A DNA stretch of 64,000 bases, taken from assembly GCF_022965805.1 (NCBI RefSeq), contig NC_133101.1:18571054-18635053 (forward strand). Direction: 5' to 3'. Made by a program: the position numbers and the translations under genes. This DNA comes from Primulina eburnea. Lineage: Eukaryota; Streptophyta; Magnoliopsida; Lamiales; Gesneriaceae. This document shows positions 11,591 through 23,867 of this stretch, piece after piece. The notes under the pieces are model-generated. The model did no database searches. It saw nothing but the letters and a program-made list of their open reading frames with translations, and was not told where the DNA came from. How positions within the stretch are numbered: the first letter of the stretch is position 1; each line of letters starts with the position of its first letter.

Positions 11591-14500
11591 GGAGAATTTT
11601 TATAGCCGGTTCCGCTACAAATGCCTTGATAGATTCGGGGGCTACTCATTCGTTCATTTCTGAGGTTTTTGCAAATTTCCTCAACATCAAAACCATCGGA
11701 CTAGATATAGCATATTTCGTAGTTCTGCCTTCTGGAGAGGAGATGACGGCTACTAATGTGATCCGAGACATAGATCTCAAACTTCATGGTAATCTTGTCT
11801 ATGCGAATCTTGTCGTGTTGCCGATGCCAGAGTTTGATATCATTTTGGGTATGGATTGGCTAATGAGGAACAGAGTTTTGATTGACTTCCAGCGGAGATC
11901 TGTTCTAGTCCGACTGCCTGGGATGGAGTAATTCTTATTCGAACCGGACAGGTATTTTAATTTACCACGTATTATATCTTGTGTCCAGGCTAGGAAGCTC
12001 ATTCATAGAGGGTGCCGAGCATTTTTAGCTACTCTTGTATCTGTTCCCGATACGCCCAAACAGTCAGCATCCGATGTTCCTATCGTCAAGGACTTTCTAG
12101 ACGTTTTTCCTGATGACGTCACCGGTTTACCACCTGTTCAGGAGGTGGAATTTTCTATTGAGTTTATGCCGGGTACCGCACCGATCTCAAAGGCGCCGTA
12201 CCGATTAGCACCGACGGAGATGGCAGAACTCAAGAAGCAGATTCAAAAACTTCTTGACAAGGAGTTCATTCACCCAAGCTTTTCTCCATGGGGTGCGCCA
12301 GTATTATTTGTGAAGAAAAAAGATGGTTTGATGAGGCTTTGCGTTGATTACCGAGAGTTGAACAGAGTTACAGTGAAGAACAAATACCCACTTCCGAGGA
12401 TTGAAGATTTATTTGATTAATTGCAAGGAGCTTCAGTATTCTCCAAGATAGATCTGCGTTCTGGTTATCATCAGTTGCGGGAGAGATGCCGATGTTCTCA
12501 AAACTGCTTTTAGGACTCGTTATGGCCACTTTGAGTTTCTTGTGATGCCGTTCAGTTTGACGAATGCGCCAGCGATCTTCATGGATCTCATGAATCTAAT
12601 ATTTCAGCCGTATCTTGATCAGTTTGTGATAGTATTCATAGACGATATTCTCGTCTACTCAAAGAATCAAGAGTATCACAGCAGACATCTGACCACAGTA
12701 TTGCAGACTCTACAAAAGCACAAGCTATTCGCGAAGTTCAGCAAGTGCGAGTTTTGGTTAGAGAAGGTGGCGTTCTTAGGCCACGTTGTTTCTAGCAGTG
12801 GTATTGAGGTAGACCCAGCAAAAGTTGCAGCAGTCAGAGATTGGGTTGTGCCGCAAAATGCATCAGAGATCCGTAGTTTCCTGGGGCTAGCAGGATATTA
12901 TCGGAAGTTTATTCAGGGATTCTCGTCCATCGCAGTTCCACTCACATCATTGACGAAGAAGAATGTTAAGTATGTGTGGAGCGAGGAATGTCAGAAGAGC
13001 TTTGATACTTTGAAGCAAGCTCTTATTTCAGCGCCAGTATTAGCCATGCCTTCAGGACCCGGAGATTTTGTTCTAGAGTTGGCAACCGTGGTATTTGCAT
13101 TGAAGATTTGGAGACATTATTTGTACGGAGAGAAGTGTCAGATTTTGACCGACCACAAGAGTCTCAAATACTTCTTTACACAGAAAGAGTTGAATATGCG
13201 GCAGAGGCGTTGGTTGGAGCTAGTGAAAGACTAAGACTGTGACATTAGCTATCATCCTGGCAAAGCTAATGTAGTTGCGGATGCGTTGAGCAGGAAAGTC
13301 GCAGGGATGGCTCATTTAGTGGTTTCGAGATCTCTTCAGTGCGAGATGCAGAGGTTTGAGCTAGAGACATATCCTCGAGGTAGAGTTCCTCACTTATCTA
13401 CTTTGACTATTCAGTCTTCTCTTCTAGACCGTATTCCCAGTGGACAGTTAGCAGACGAGCAGTTGGCTAAGTGTAGGCAGAGAGACGAGGCCAAGGGCAG
13501 TATTTTGTACACAGTTAGAGACGGTATTGTGAGATATCGAGACAGAATATGGGTTCCTAGCAGCGATTCGATTCGAAAGGGTATTTTATCTAAGGCCCAT
13601 ATGTCGCCGTACTCTATTCATCCGGGGAGTACGAAGATGTACAAAGACCTGCAGTTATTGTATTGGTGGCCCGGAATGAAGAGGGATATCCGACGTTTTG
13701 TATCCAAGTGTCTGACATGTCAACTAGTGAAAGAAGAGCATCAGAGACCAGTAGGCATGCTCAAGCCTCTTCCTATTCCCGAGTGGAAGTGGGAGAATGT
13801 TGTCATGGACTTCGTTGTCGGATTACCAAAGTCAGTCAGAGGGTCGAATGCTATATGGGTGATTGTTGATCGTCTTACGAAATCAGCCCATTTCTTGCCT
13901 ATTAAGATGACTTTCTCCATGATCCAGTATGCAGAGTTATATATTCGGGAGATCGTCAGACTTCATGGTATTCCCGTTTCTATAGTGTCTGACCGAGATC
14001 CTAGATTCACTTCATCATTTTGGAAGAGTCTACATTCAGCTATGGGTACGAAGTTGTTGTTTAGCACAGCTTTTCACCCACAGACAGATGGTCAGTCCGA
14101 GAGAGTTATCTAGATTTTGGAGGATCTTCTCCGTGCATGTGTTCTCAATTTCTCCAGGAGTTGGGAATCAAAGTTGCCATTGGTAGAGTTTACCTATAAC
14201 AACAGTTTTCAGTCGTCTATAGGGATGGCTCCATACGAAACAATGTACGGTCGTAAGTGTAGATCTCCTATTCATTGGAATGAAGTAGGGGAGAGATCAG
14301 AGTTGGGTCCGGAGATTGTGCATCAGGCTGCTGATGTAGTAGTCAAGATCCATGATAGGATGAGGACTGCTCAGAGTAGACAGAAAAGTTATGCGGATCA
14401 GAGGAGGAGGGATCTAGATTTTGCTGTTGGTGACCATGTTTTTGTGAAGATAGCACCGATGAAAGGCGTCATGCGGTTCGGGAAGAAGGAAAAGCTCAGT

Positions 14501-14822
14501 CCGAGATTCATTGGACCATTTGAGATTCTCGACCGAGTTGGGACGTTAGCTTATCGTGTTGCTCTTCCGTCGAATCTGGCTGGAGTAGTGTACGTGTTCC
14601 ACGTATCCATGTTGAGGAAGTATATGGCGAATCCATCACATGTCTTGAACTTTGAACCATTGCAGCTTACTCCGAACTTGTCTTATGAGGAAAGACCAGT
14701 GCAAATCTTAGAAAAGCAGGAGAAAAAGATTCGGAACAAAATGGTCAAGCTAGTGAAGGTGGCTCAATCATTCGGAGGAGGAGGCTACGTGGGAATCTGA
14801 GCCAGAAATGAGGAGTCGATAA
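11591..14822 (+). pseudogene. pol: Pol of element B (PR-RT-RNase H-IN-chromodomain), broken
   Basis: Domains in order: aspartic protease with DSGATHSF (about 11629) and ILGMDWL; reverse transcriptase from about 12145, with the catalytic FIDD near 12640; an RNase H remnant; integrase with an HHCC-type zinc end ([16 protein letters not shown] region near 13610, CLTC near 13715) and the DDE core ([22 protein letters not shown]); then a chromodomain-like end. Breaks: stop at 11929-11931, stop at 12418-12420, frameshift near 12480, a deletion near 13071 that removes the first RNase H catalytic segment, stop at 13232-13234, stop at 14111-14113, and a frameshift near 14760. It cannot make a working enzyme set. 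Confidence 0.93.
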
Positions 14823-14865
14823 CCCGAGTTATTTGGTGAGTTTTAATTTCGGGGACGAAATTCCT

Positions 14866-14881
14866 TTAAGGGGGGTAGAGT
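14866..14881 (+). other. Polypurine tract of element B
   Basis: AAGGGGGGTAGAG lies directly before the 3' LTR, the usual place for the plus-strand primer. Upstream is GGGGACGAAATTC, a block also seen after pol in elements C and F. Confidence 0.8.
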
Positions 14882-17800
14882 TGTAGAACTCGAAATCAGA
14901 TTACGTATAAGCCATGCACAATTGCCATTATTTAAATTAAATATGAAGTTTTAAATCATGATTATTTATTTTAAAGGTAGATGTTTAGTGTTATCTTTTC
15001 AGGATAAATACGCGAGGTCGGGCCGGAGTTTGGAGATTAGAAGAAAAGATTAATAATAAGAAAAATATTCCTAAATTTAATTAAGTCAAAGAATAATTTA
15101 ATTTAAAGAAATAGAATGTTTTTGAATTTATTTAATTAATTAGAGCTAAGTTGGTAAATAAATTCTTGTAGGTTCAATATTTATTTAAAGCTTAAGTTAA
15201 AATGGATAAAAAAATGGAGATGAATTAATATAGGTCAAATATATATTCAAGAAATTAAACATAGCATTTAAGCATTTAAATTTGAGGTCATGTATGCCAT
15301 GCAAGAGTTTAGTCTAAATTAATGTGTTAATTTATTAAAAGGTTTAAATGGGTGTTAAAACATTAAGAAGCAAAAATTAAAAATTTAAAACAATAATATA
15401 CCATGCAAATTAATAATAATTTTGACTCAACATTTAAAATATTTCAAAGGGTTTGTAACTCTCCATTCAATCCACTCCTAATTGCACTTCATGGAGTATT
15501 CATTCTCATTTTTAATTCACTCATTAGTAGTAATTCAACACAATATTCTCCCCTACTAACTACTAAGAAAACCATCGAAAATATGCAGCAACACAAAGGA
15601 AAGAAACCCACGGCAGCAAGGAATGGGAAGCCATTCAAATCCATTCAAATTCTTGACTTGTAACCTCCCAACTTAATGTATATTATGACACCTTTTACAC
15701 CTCCTATAACACTCATATTCAGTGTCTAGCAAACCCACAATATTACCTTCAAAAAACATCAGAAAACAGCAGCTTAATTCGAGCAAGAACAGCAGAAACA
15801 AAGAAGGGAAAACCAACTCCGACTCCGCCGCTCATATTCGTCGTTTTTATTTGTTTTCTTCAAAACAAATTCCAGGCATGTGTATATGGTTTCTTGACTC
15901 TTCAACCAAGTCCTATAGATATTTTTAAACTATTATATATGCATGATTCAAGCAATAAATCGAATTTGACAGCAAGTTTCCAAACAAAAATTCTGTACAG
16001 TTCATTCTCAGCTCATGTGCTTGGTTGCTTCACGGTTGTTGGGTTTTATGTTTGTTTCAGGATGACGTTTGGTTCCAGGCACACATGGCTGCTTCTAGGA
16101 ATGTTTTAGAGTGTGTTAGGGTGTTATTGGTCCATTGGTTCAAGCCCATACACGCACAAACAAGGAAATGACAGCAACATTTCTTCAAATGCAGAAATGG
16201 AGTCTCGGTTTTTGTCATTGAAAGATTTAAGGGGGTATTCGAAACTTGGCTGTCCAAGGGGCTATAGCCACGTTTAGAACTCTCCCTTATCATGTGTAGG
16301 ATGTGATCAAATCATCTTTTTAATGCTGGGTTCACAGATCCGTAAAAATTTTACCAAAACAATAGCAGTTCATTTCGACTGTCTTCATTTTTGCTGTGTG
16401 AGTACATTTCGGTTTTGGTGTGTTGTTGGGATTGTGGTTGGCTCCTAGCCCGTAACCATGGTTCATACAAAACTCCATCATGTCTAGATCGAGCCATGGT
16501 TGATCAAATGAACTTTGGAACGACCAAAGACAACAAAACAAGTCAATACACTAAACTACACAACAAGGGGTGCTCTCGGGTGAGAGCTGTGAGTGTCTTA
16601 TTTAATGGCTTGGTTTGTGGTTGGCTTTTAGCCCTAAGCCATGGTCCAAGCCATGACTTAGGATGTTGGTAAGAGTCCTTGGGTGGTGGTTCAAGCCCAT
16701 GGCCATTATTTTCAGAGTTTGCTCCACAAACAATAAAGCTGCCGTTACTGTATTTTCTGCTTTTGACAGCAACAATGGGTCACGGTTTTAGTGCTTGTTT
16801 GAGTTCTTGGTTGGCTTTTAGCCCATGGCCTTGGAATTGATAGTACCTCAATGAGTTAGAAAGGTCATGTTTTTGGCCGTTTGTGATTTGGTCTAGTTTA
16901 GAGGTCATACGAGAATTTACGGTGAAAGGTGCCAAAATGACTCTCGAAAGAGTGTTTTATGTTTTTGGATTCGTTTCACCTATTTTCGTGTTTTGAAATT
17001 CTTACGCATGTTTTTCAGTATGTTTGGGGTATTTTTAATCATGGTTAAACGTCGGTTTAATGTTGGTTCGGGTTGGTACTAAGCCATGATTAAAAATCAA
17101 GTTGTTGGCCTTAATCGTCTCGTTTTTGGTTTAGTTGTTAAGCTTTTGTCAAGTTAAAATTATTTGCATGTGTCACATATTAGAATTAAGTCTCAGCAAG
17201 CCTGGGAGCGATCCAACTCATCCGGTAAAAATAAGGTTATAATTATATTACGTGCATAAAAATATAAAATGTTTATTTTTCAGATATATGCTATATGTCT
17301 TGTGGCCACCTTATGCTTATGGGTTTGGAAGTCGGTAGGCGCAACCGAGGACCTCTCCACCCGGTGACTTACGATCGGTTTACGATTATGTATGGGTACG
17401 GACATCTAGTACAAGGGCTATGGTGATCTCTACCGTCCAGTATACTGTGGTTTAGTCTGATCAAGCGCTCACGTTATGTTATGGGCCACTAGCTTAGAAA
17501 CATTATCTCTACTAGAAAATTATGATATGTTATGAAAGAGCTGTATTGAGCAAAGCTTTTACGTATGATTTTTAGATATGCACGTATTTATAATTATCCA
17601 TGATATGTTTATCACTGTACGTTTTGTGATATTATATTTTTAAGTTGAATGCGATTTTATGTTATATTTATTTGTTATTCACGATATATACATGTTGAGT
17701 CTTTAGACTCACTAGACTTGATTGTTGTAGGTACTGATGAGGCCGAGACAGAGGGCGTAGATCAGTGAGCTATCTTGGGGCAGCAGTAGTAAACCCGAGG

Positions 17801-18025
17801 ACCTCATGTTTTAGTTCATGCACCTTTTATCTTTCAAACTCGATTTTTATATGTTGGATTATTTTTAAATTGTTGTTTGAAATATTACGTTGACTTCCGC
17901 TGTTATTTTTAAAGTTTAAACTATTTACATGTTCATTTTATAAATGAGGCAAATTATTTATGTATATATTTAGCAAAATTTTAATAATTCCGTAAAAATA
18001 CAAATATGAAATACGGGCTGTTACA
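14882..18025 (+). repeat. 3' LTR of element B (uninterrupted, 3.14 kb)
   Basis: It starts TGTAGAACTC, ends GGGCTGTTACA, and pairs with the 5' LTR at 5124-10102. It shows the empty site for the Copia-like insertion near 16126. Chance ORFs at 15403-16672 are shared with the 5' LTR and encode nothing recognisable. Confidence 0.92.
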
Positions 18026-18292
18026 CATATATTTTAATTAATTAAAAACAATTAACCAATAAAAACATTTTCTATTTTTCAGCCATCGGTCTCCGTTTCT
18101 CGATCGCAACTCGAATATCCTTTAAAATTACATTTTAATGCAACCACGTAGAAAAATATATTTTAAACATGTCAATATGCACAACATAATTAATTATTGC
18201 AATTAAAACAATTACTTAAAATACAAGAGAATTTAATAATTGCATGCATGTGGTTTATGTGGACCTTTAAATTTTCGGGGCATTACAACAAT

Positions 18293-18605
18293 TGTTTTAG
18301 ATATGATACTAATATATGATTTTTGAGAAACCAAATATGTATTGCGAGTGTTGATATTAATAAATTTGTTCAAAATTTATACTCTGCATCTTATCTTTTG
18401 TACTAAATCTAAATCATTTAGTGCTCAAATATCATATATTATTATTAAATTTTTAATATTGTGTACCGATTTTTACCCGTAAAAAGACATGTGGGCTCAG
18501 GGAATGTAAAAAATATTTTTTTGTAGATGAAGTGCAAATTAAACACATATTTTTTCTAAAAACGACTGAATGTTTGAGTTTGAGTTTGAGGATTTTAAAA
18601 AAATT
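18293..18605. repeat. Right arm of the long inverted repeat
   Basis: This is the reverse-complement partner of 1725-2021 (see that entry). The shared block around 18490-18560 includes GAGCCCACATG in reverse relation to GGGCCCACATG near 1836. Confidence 0.5.
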
Positions 18606-19661
18606 TACCCTTGATTTATTATGTTTATTTTTTAGATTATTATGAGTTTTAAGTTTGATTTATTGTATATGTTATACACAATTATTGTATTTTTTTTATT
18701 TTAAGATAATGTTTGCAAGAGATTATTTTAAGTGCTATCATGCTTCAAACCAGTTAAATGTTTAAAAATTGTACATAGAACCTAGAATGGAAAACACTAC
18801 TTTTTTCCCAAAAAAAATATTTTTATTATTTCAAATTTCACTTTAAAATTTTTCATCAATGTTTAAAACCAAAATATTATCATTTTTATATTTGAGTAGC
18901 ATGAGTGTTTAAAACATTATGCATGCTCCAAACCTTCAGACATTTCCGTGATTTCATATATGGGTTTAGATCATTATTGTAGTATTAAACAAAAGTCCAA
19001 TGAAAATTGTATTTTTTTGATGTTATTAATATTTTATTATTTCATTTACTATAAATGTATGTTTTTGTTTTTTCCAATGTCTGTTTTATTTGTGCTGCTA
19101 TATTTCGTGTGCTTGGCTTTATTTTTTTGTTGTTATGTTATTTTTCGTTCTTCGTCTTTGTTTATGCTATGCAAGGTCTGAAGTGTGGTCTTCGTTTTTA
19201 TGTGTAGATTACAAGTTTTTTTACTGACTTCGATGATGTTTTTCAAGGTATATTTCCTTTTCATTTTTCTTTTTCCTTTTCTCCCTTCTATTTTTTGTTA
19301 AGTTGTCGATGGGAGATCGTAAACTATCTGTGTTATGTTATTTAAATGAGAAGTTCGCATACTCACGTTACTATGTTATGTGAGTAATTTTTTTTGAATG
19401 TGCTTGTTTCGTAGTTATTCTATGTGTTATTATGTGATCTGATTTCTTTGTACTATGTTGTGTCTTTTTCTTTTTTAAATGTTTATAGTTTCTTCTATGT
19501 GTTATTCTCGATGTCAGCTATCTTATCGGTTTTTTTTTTCCTTTTTAAAAATTTTAAATTTTTGAATTGAAATTTAAATCTCAAAATTCAGAAGAAAACA
19601 TAATTTTTCTATAGAAACTTGAAATATATTAAATAATTTTTAGGATTGAATCAAAGTTTAG
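18606..19661. other. AT-rich stretch without recognisable features
   Basis: T-rich on the plus strand. The 77-codon hydrophobic ORF at 18948-19181 has the Phe/Leu/Tyr bias expected of chance translation of poly-T DNA. I see no LTR ends, repeats or RNA genes here. Confidence 0.5.
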
Positions 19662-20270
19662 TGTAGAAATCGATAAATCAGACTACATATAAGCATGCAT
19701 AATTATTATTATTTAAATTAAAATAATTTTTATACATGAGGGTTTAAATTCATTTTTTAAATTTTGTTGAGTTATGATTATTTATTTTACGCAGTAGTTT
19801 AGTTTTTATCTTTCGGATAAATAATCAAGGCCGGACTGGAGTCGGAGTATTGAGATAAAATTTAATAATAAGAAAATATTCCTAGACTTAATTTAAGATA
19901 AAGAGTAATTAATTTTAATGAAAAAGAATGTTTAAGGATTTATTTAATTAATTGAAATTAAGTAGTAAATAAGTATTTTATGTCCAATAATTAATTAAAA
20001 GCCTAAATTAAAATGTGTAACCAATTGGGATAAATTAATCTAGGTCTATTTTATTTAATAAATTTGCAAATTAACATGTTAGTAATTTATTTTTAAGAAT
20101 TAGGCATGCATGCAAGAAAATTACTATCCTCAATTAATTTTTATTTCACTAAAATACATAATTAATGTCTAAAACTTTAAGGAGATAAAATTCAATAATT
20201 AAGCAATATTTTATCCCATTTTGTTAGCAAGATTTCGGCAAAACCCCTAAAGGATTTAATCATATTTGAC
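19662..20270 (+). repeat. Diverged 5' portion of an LTR related to element B
   Basis: It begins TGTAGAAATC and follows the first 550 or so bases of the B LTR in order, including the GGATAAAT...GGCCGGA block and the AATAATAAGAAAATATTCCTA block, with many substitutions and indels. It stops where the next LTR fragment begins. No internal region follows, so it is truncated. Confidence 0.7.
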
Positions 20271-20273
20271 AAC

Positions 20274-20570
20274 TGTAACGTACCGTACTTTTACGACTTA
20301 AAATTTGCGAAAAAATTAAAAATTTTCTTTAAGGGTAACCAACATTCAAAGTTTGATAAACGAAAACGCACGTCTCACAATTTGTTGCAACAAATGAATT
20401 GAAATAAGTTTTGACAAAAATATTTAAACATTTTCATGAACTTAAAAACTTAAAACATGGCGGTCCTCGAGTTTAGCCTCTAGCTCAGTCCAAGCCTGCT
20501 CCTTGGTCTCCACCTCCTGTCTCCTCATAAACATCCTCACCTGCATCGATCAAGTTTTTGTGCCTAAAAA
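20274..20570 (-). repeat. Minus-strand fragment of another gypsy LTR end
   Basis: Read on the minus strand it ends ...AAAAGTACGGTACGTTACA. Upstream of that it carries GATGCAGGTGAGG...CTCGAGGACCGCC, a block analogous to the one near the 3' end of the B and C LTRs (GATGCAGGTGAGG in C, CCCGAGGACC in both). The rest of that LTR is missing beyond 20570. Confidence 0.5.
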
Positions 20571-21135
20571 TAACTCAAGAAGCCCACAAGAACTTTAAGC
20601 CCAAGGCACAGCCCAATGGATGAAGCCCAATGTAGTTGCAGTTGGCCCAACAGAAGGAAGTTGCTACCAGTTTCGGCCATTGCCCAAGGTGGAGGATCGT
20701 GGTGTGATCGTGGAACGTGGTTGAAACTCCCCCATGGAATGTGACAAAAACTGAAAGGAAGAATCAGAAAAGGCTCTCGACAAAATCAACACAAAAATCT
20801 ACAGCAAAGCTCTGCAGAATTCTATCATTAATTGTTTGCTCATTTTCTATTTTCCAGTATTTTAGTTTCTTCATATTTCGCATATTCCTCCAACTTTCTT
20901 GTGATAATGTCGTTAAAATTCATAACAACGTAATTAAATTTGATGTTGTTAATGGATTCCTTCTATAATTTTGTCATATTCCTTATTCTGTGTTTACGAT
21001 TTTGGGCCATTTTGAAGGAACTATAACTAACGGTCGAATCGAGACTCGCAACGATTGGTAAAAGAAGTCAGATTATTTCTCAAATTTGGCACGAACACGT
21101 GCCTGCCACGCCCGCAATTTTCGAGATAAACAAGT

Positions 21136-21152
21136 TGGCACGCCCGGTGGGA
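21136..21152 (+). other. Primer-site-like sequence of element D
   Basis: TGGCACGCCCGGTGGGA lies 4 bases before the gag ATG at 21157. This sequence type precedes gag in many plant Tat-lineage elements and occupies the place of the tRNA primer site. I do not assign the tRNA. Confidence 0.55.
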
Positions 21153-21156
21153 CACA

Positions 21157-23486
21157 ATGTCTCCAAAGCGTACTGAGAAGAATGAAGGAATTCCTCCATC
21201 ACAAGGGAAAGTCATCGCTTACAGGAAGAAGAAACTGATGCATATGGAAGAACTGTTGAAAGACTCGTACATCAGTTTGAAGAAGATGCTGTGAAGGAAG
21301 GAGTTGCAGTTTCTGGTGGCGATGGGGCTTCCACAAACTTCATGTTGACCATGGAGAGGAATATCCGCAGTGATCTCAAAGAAATAACCAAGGCTCTCAC
21401 TACTGTCATGATGGAATTTGTGGCAGAGGTAAAGGAATTGAGAAAGTCTGCGAAAGGCGAGATTATTACACCAGAAAATGATAAACTTCAAGAAGTTGAC
21501 ACTAAAATGTTTAAAGATCAAGGCCAAGGATTGGGTATTTCTCAAGCAGGTGAAAATCGCCTCTTGGGAGAAGCACCGATTCTTGAATCTGCCAAGGAAG
21601 GAAGGTACACTCTTCCGCACAAAAGGGATGAGGAATTATGGTTGAAATACCAAAATTACAGTAACAGTAAAAAATTGGCTGATAATATATTCTCTGTGAC
21701 GTCTCCTAACTTGCATCCATGGATGTATGGTGATGGGGGAATGCATGGGTGTTCAGTTCCAGGTTCGGGGAATAATACTCGGGGGGCAAATTATACCCCG
21801 CACTCATTGCAAAAAACTCCAGTCTTGGACTTCGAGACTGTACATGATGTTATTCAAGAGTTGTATGGCCCAGGAATGAGGCCAATCAACCGACCAGAGT
21901 ATCACAAGCCATACCCCGATGTTGTTTACAGTGAAAATCCTTATCCACGAGGGTATCGCATTCTAGACTTCACGTCATACGCCGGGGAAGATGGTCAATC
22001 TAGCGTGGAACATGTTGCCATGTTTACAATTCAGTGTGGGGAGTTAGCAAATTTGGAGAAGTTTTCTAATTACAAGCTACGTTTGTTCCCCAATTCCCTG
22101 ACCAGCACTGCGTTTACTTGGTATGCCACACTGCCTCAGAATTCTATTATGACTTGGCATGACATGGAACGCCAATTCCATACACAATTCTTTAGAACAG
22201 TACATGACATTAGTATAGCGGAATTGTCAAGGGTTGTCCAAAAATCGGGGGAATCCGCTGATGATTTCATTTGTAAATTCAAGCAAGTGAGAAGTAGATG
22301 CCGGGTGTTCCTTCCTGAATCAGAGTATGTGAAAATGGCACAGCGAGGGCTTGATTTTAAACTTAGAAAGAAGTTCCAAGGGATGGAATTCCGCGATTTT
22401 TATGAGCTTGATGCCAAAGTATCGGAATATGAGGAATTGTTGCGGGAAGAGAGTCATAAAAAGAAATCTACAGTGGGCTCTTACTCCCAAGAAGTGGAGG
22501 AAGTTGCATTGGTAGAAGTGGTAAATTCCGGGTCACGCACTGTCCCTTTCTAAAAACGCAAGAGTGAAGAATCTGCCAAGAAAAACATTCCTCCAGTGCA
22601 AACACCATATACTTTCGATGCGTCAAAGACAGAAGAAATCTTTGATCACTCGGTGAATAAAAAGTTTATAGCGTTCCCCCCAGATCATAAGCTACCCACA
22701 ATGGATGAGATAGAAGGAAGAGATTACTGTAAGTATCCCAATTCCTTCAACCATAATACTAATGCTTGTTGGGCTTTCAAAAATTTCTTGCATGAAAGAA
22801 TCAACAAGGGAGTCCTGAAATTCCCCGAGAAAAAATAAACAATGATAGTGGATGAAGATCATTTTCCCCCGGTAGCAAATGTGAATGTGAGCAGTACTGA
22901 CTTGCGTTTCTTAATCAATGAGAGGAGAAGGAGTGGAGTTGAGGACATGTCCATTAGGCCGGGATTTACTTTAAGGAAGTGTTTGGTACCCAGTAAGATG
23001 ATATTTGATGTCAAAGATAGAATAACAGAAACTTTTCATGAAAGAGATCATCATTACAGCAGGGGGAATATGTCTTACAGAAGGGGGAATGGAAGGTATG
23101 ATGGGGAATCCATGGCCAAGAGGCCGATGAACCCTTACCTTGAGGGAAGCTCTTCTAACAAATTCATGAATGATGAAAGAAAATATGACCAGCAGTCATC
23201 CCAAAAGATATTTTAGGGGTCCCCATTCTTAAATGATCATCAAAGGTATGAAAGGAAATCCCGTTTTGTTGTTCCTCCCATAGCAATCCCCGACGGCGTA
23301 TGGAGACGTGTGGAACATCCAAAATCATTTAAAAAGAAGACGAAGTTTGGCAGGAAGGATACTGAGGATAAAGAAGAGGAAGGTGATGACTTGTTGTCGG
23401 AGGAAGACAGTAACGTGGTCAAGAAAGCTACCTTCAAAGTAGGGCATATTCTTATCTCATTTGAGAGTGCCACAAGCTTATTAATG
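21157..23486 (+). pseudogene. gag: Gag of element D, broken
   Basis: The start MSPKRTEK lies directly after the primer-like site. The Gag core lies at about 21990-22440 (LANLEKFSNYKLRLFPNSL, FTWYATLP, MERQFHTQFF), followed by a region with CKYPNSFNHNTNACWAF near 22730. Breaks: a frameshift near 21250 and in-frame stops at 22551-22553, 22836-22838 and 23214-23216. An acidic stretch (KEEEGDDLLSEED) precedes the point where element E interrupts the frame at 23486. The frame resumes at 38949. Confidence 0.8.
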
Positions 23487-23619
23487 TGTAATGCCCGAGA
23501 ATTTAATTAACGTAATCTGAGATGATTTGTTGATTATGACTTGATGTAATTATAGCCGGGCCAGTTCGAGATCAAATTGGAAAAAATTATGAGGGACACA
23601 AGATTTGGGCCGAATGTCA

Positions 23620-23790
23620 TTCGCCCGGGCGGGAGTTTATGACCGCCCGAGCGAGAGGGTTTAATGGTAGAAAGCCGAGAGTCCTTCGCCCGGGCGGCAC
23701 TTTTTGTCCGCCCGAGCGCGCATGTATAAGTTGTGAGGGCCGAGAGTTCTTCGCCCTAGCGAGCAAGTTTTGACCGCCCTAGCGAGTAAC
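23620..23790. repeat. GC-rich imperfect inverted tandem repeats in the E LTR
   Basis: Three units of about 60 bp each contain CGCCCGGGCGG or CGCCCTAGCGAG, then a 12-16 nt AT-rich loop, then CCGCCCGAGCG or CCGCCCTAGCG. Each can fold into a strong hairpin. They precede the TA tract and are repeated in the 3' LTR at about 29245-29415. They are conspicuous in AT-rich DNA. Confidence 0.85.
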
Positions 23791-23836
23791 GTGTAGCTTG
23801 AAAGGCGAGCCACTTGGCCTATTGCATGTTCGGGGG

Positions 23837-23864
<28 letters not shown>
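23837..23864. repeat. (TA)14 microsatellite in the 5' LTR of E
   Basis: There are 14 TA units here against 8 units at 29462-29477 in the 3' LTR of the same element. It lies just after the GC-rich hairpins, where a TATA box would be expected. Confidence 0.95.

Positions 23865-23867
<3 letters not shown>

Larger units (their letters stand above)
5124..18025 (+). mobile_element. Element B: 12.9-kb chromovirus with 3.1-kb LTRs, inactive
   Basis: The LTRs start TGTAGAAC and end TGTTACA. The order is 5' LTR, initiator tRNA-Met primer site, gag, predicted intron, PR-RT-RNase H-integrase, a chromodomain-like end, a polypurine tract and 3' LTR. The immediate flanks CCTAT (5119-5123) and CATAT (18026-18030) differ by one base, fitting an old 5-bp duplication. 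Pol has several stops, frameshifts and an RNase H deletion. The element inserted into the family-C solo LTR and later received a Copia-like LTR in its own 5' LTR. Confidence 0.92.
2027..18287 (-). mobile_element. Solo LTR of gypsy family C (minus strand), split by later insertions
   Basis: Read on the minus strand, this LTR starts TGTAATGCC at 18287 and ends GACATTTCA at 2027. It is flanked by the 5-bp duplication ACAAT (2022-2026 and 18288-18292). Its pieces (2027-2605, 4221-5123, 18031-18287) match, in reverse, the LTRs of element C at 44340-47124 and 53384-56177. Examples are the block at 2161-2260 against about 45850-45930 and the AGTCCTAGC palindromes near 4270. The pieces total about 1.74 kb against 2.8 kb in element C, so an internal stretch is missing or this is a shorter subfamily. 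No internal retrotransposon sequence remains, which fits recombination to a solo LTR. Confidence 0.8.

Noticed and set aside
18948..19181. Hydrophobic 77-aa ORF, possible membrane protein
   Set aside because: Composition is that of T-rich DNA; no start context, homology or neighbours support it.
21219..21620. 133-aa minus-strand ORF
   Set aside because: Shadow of the D gag coding region.
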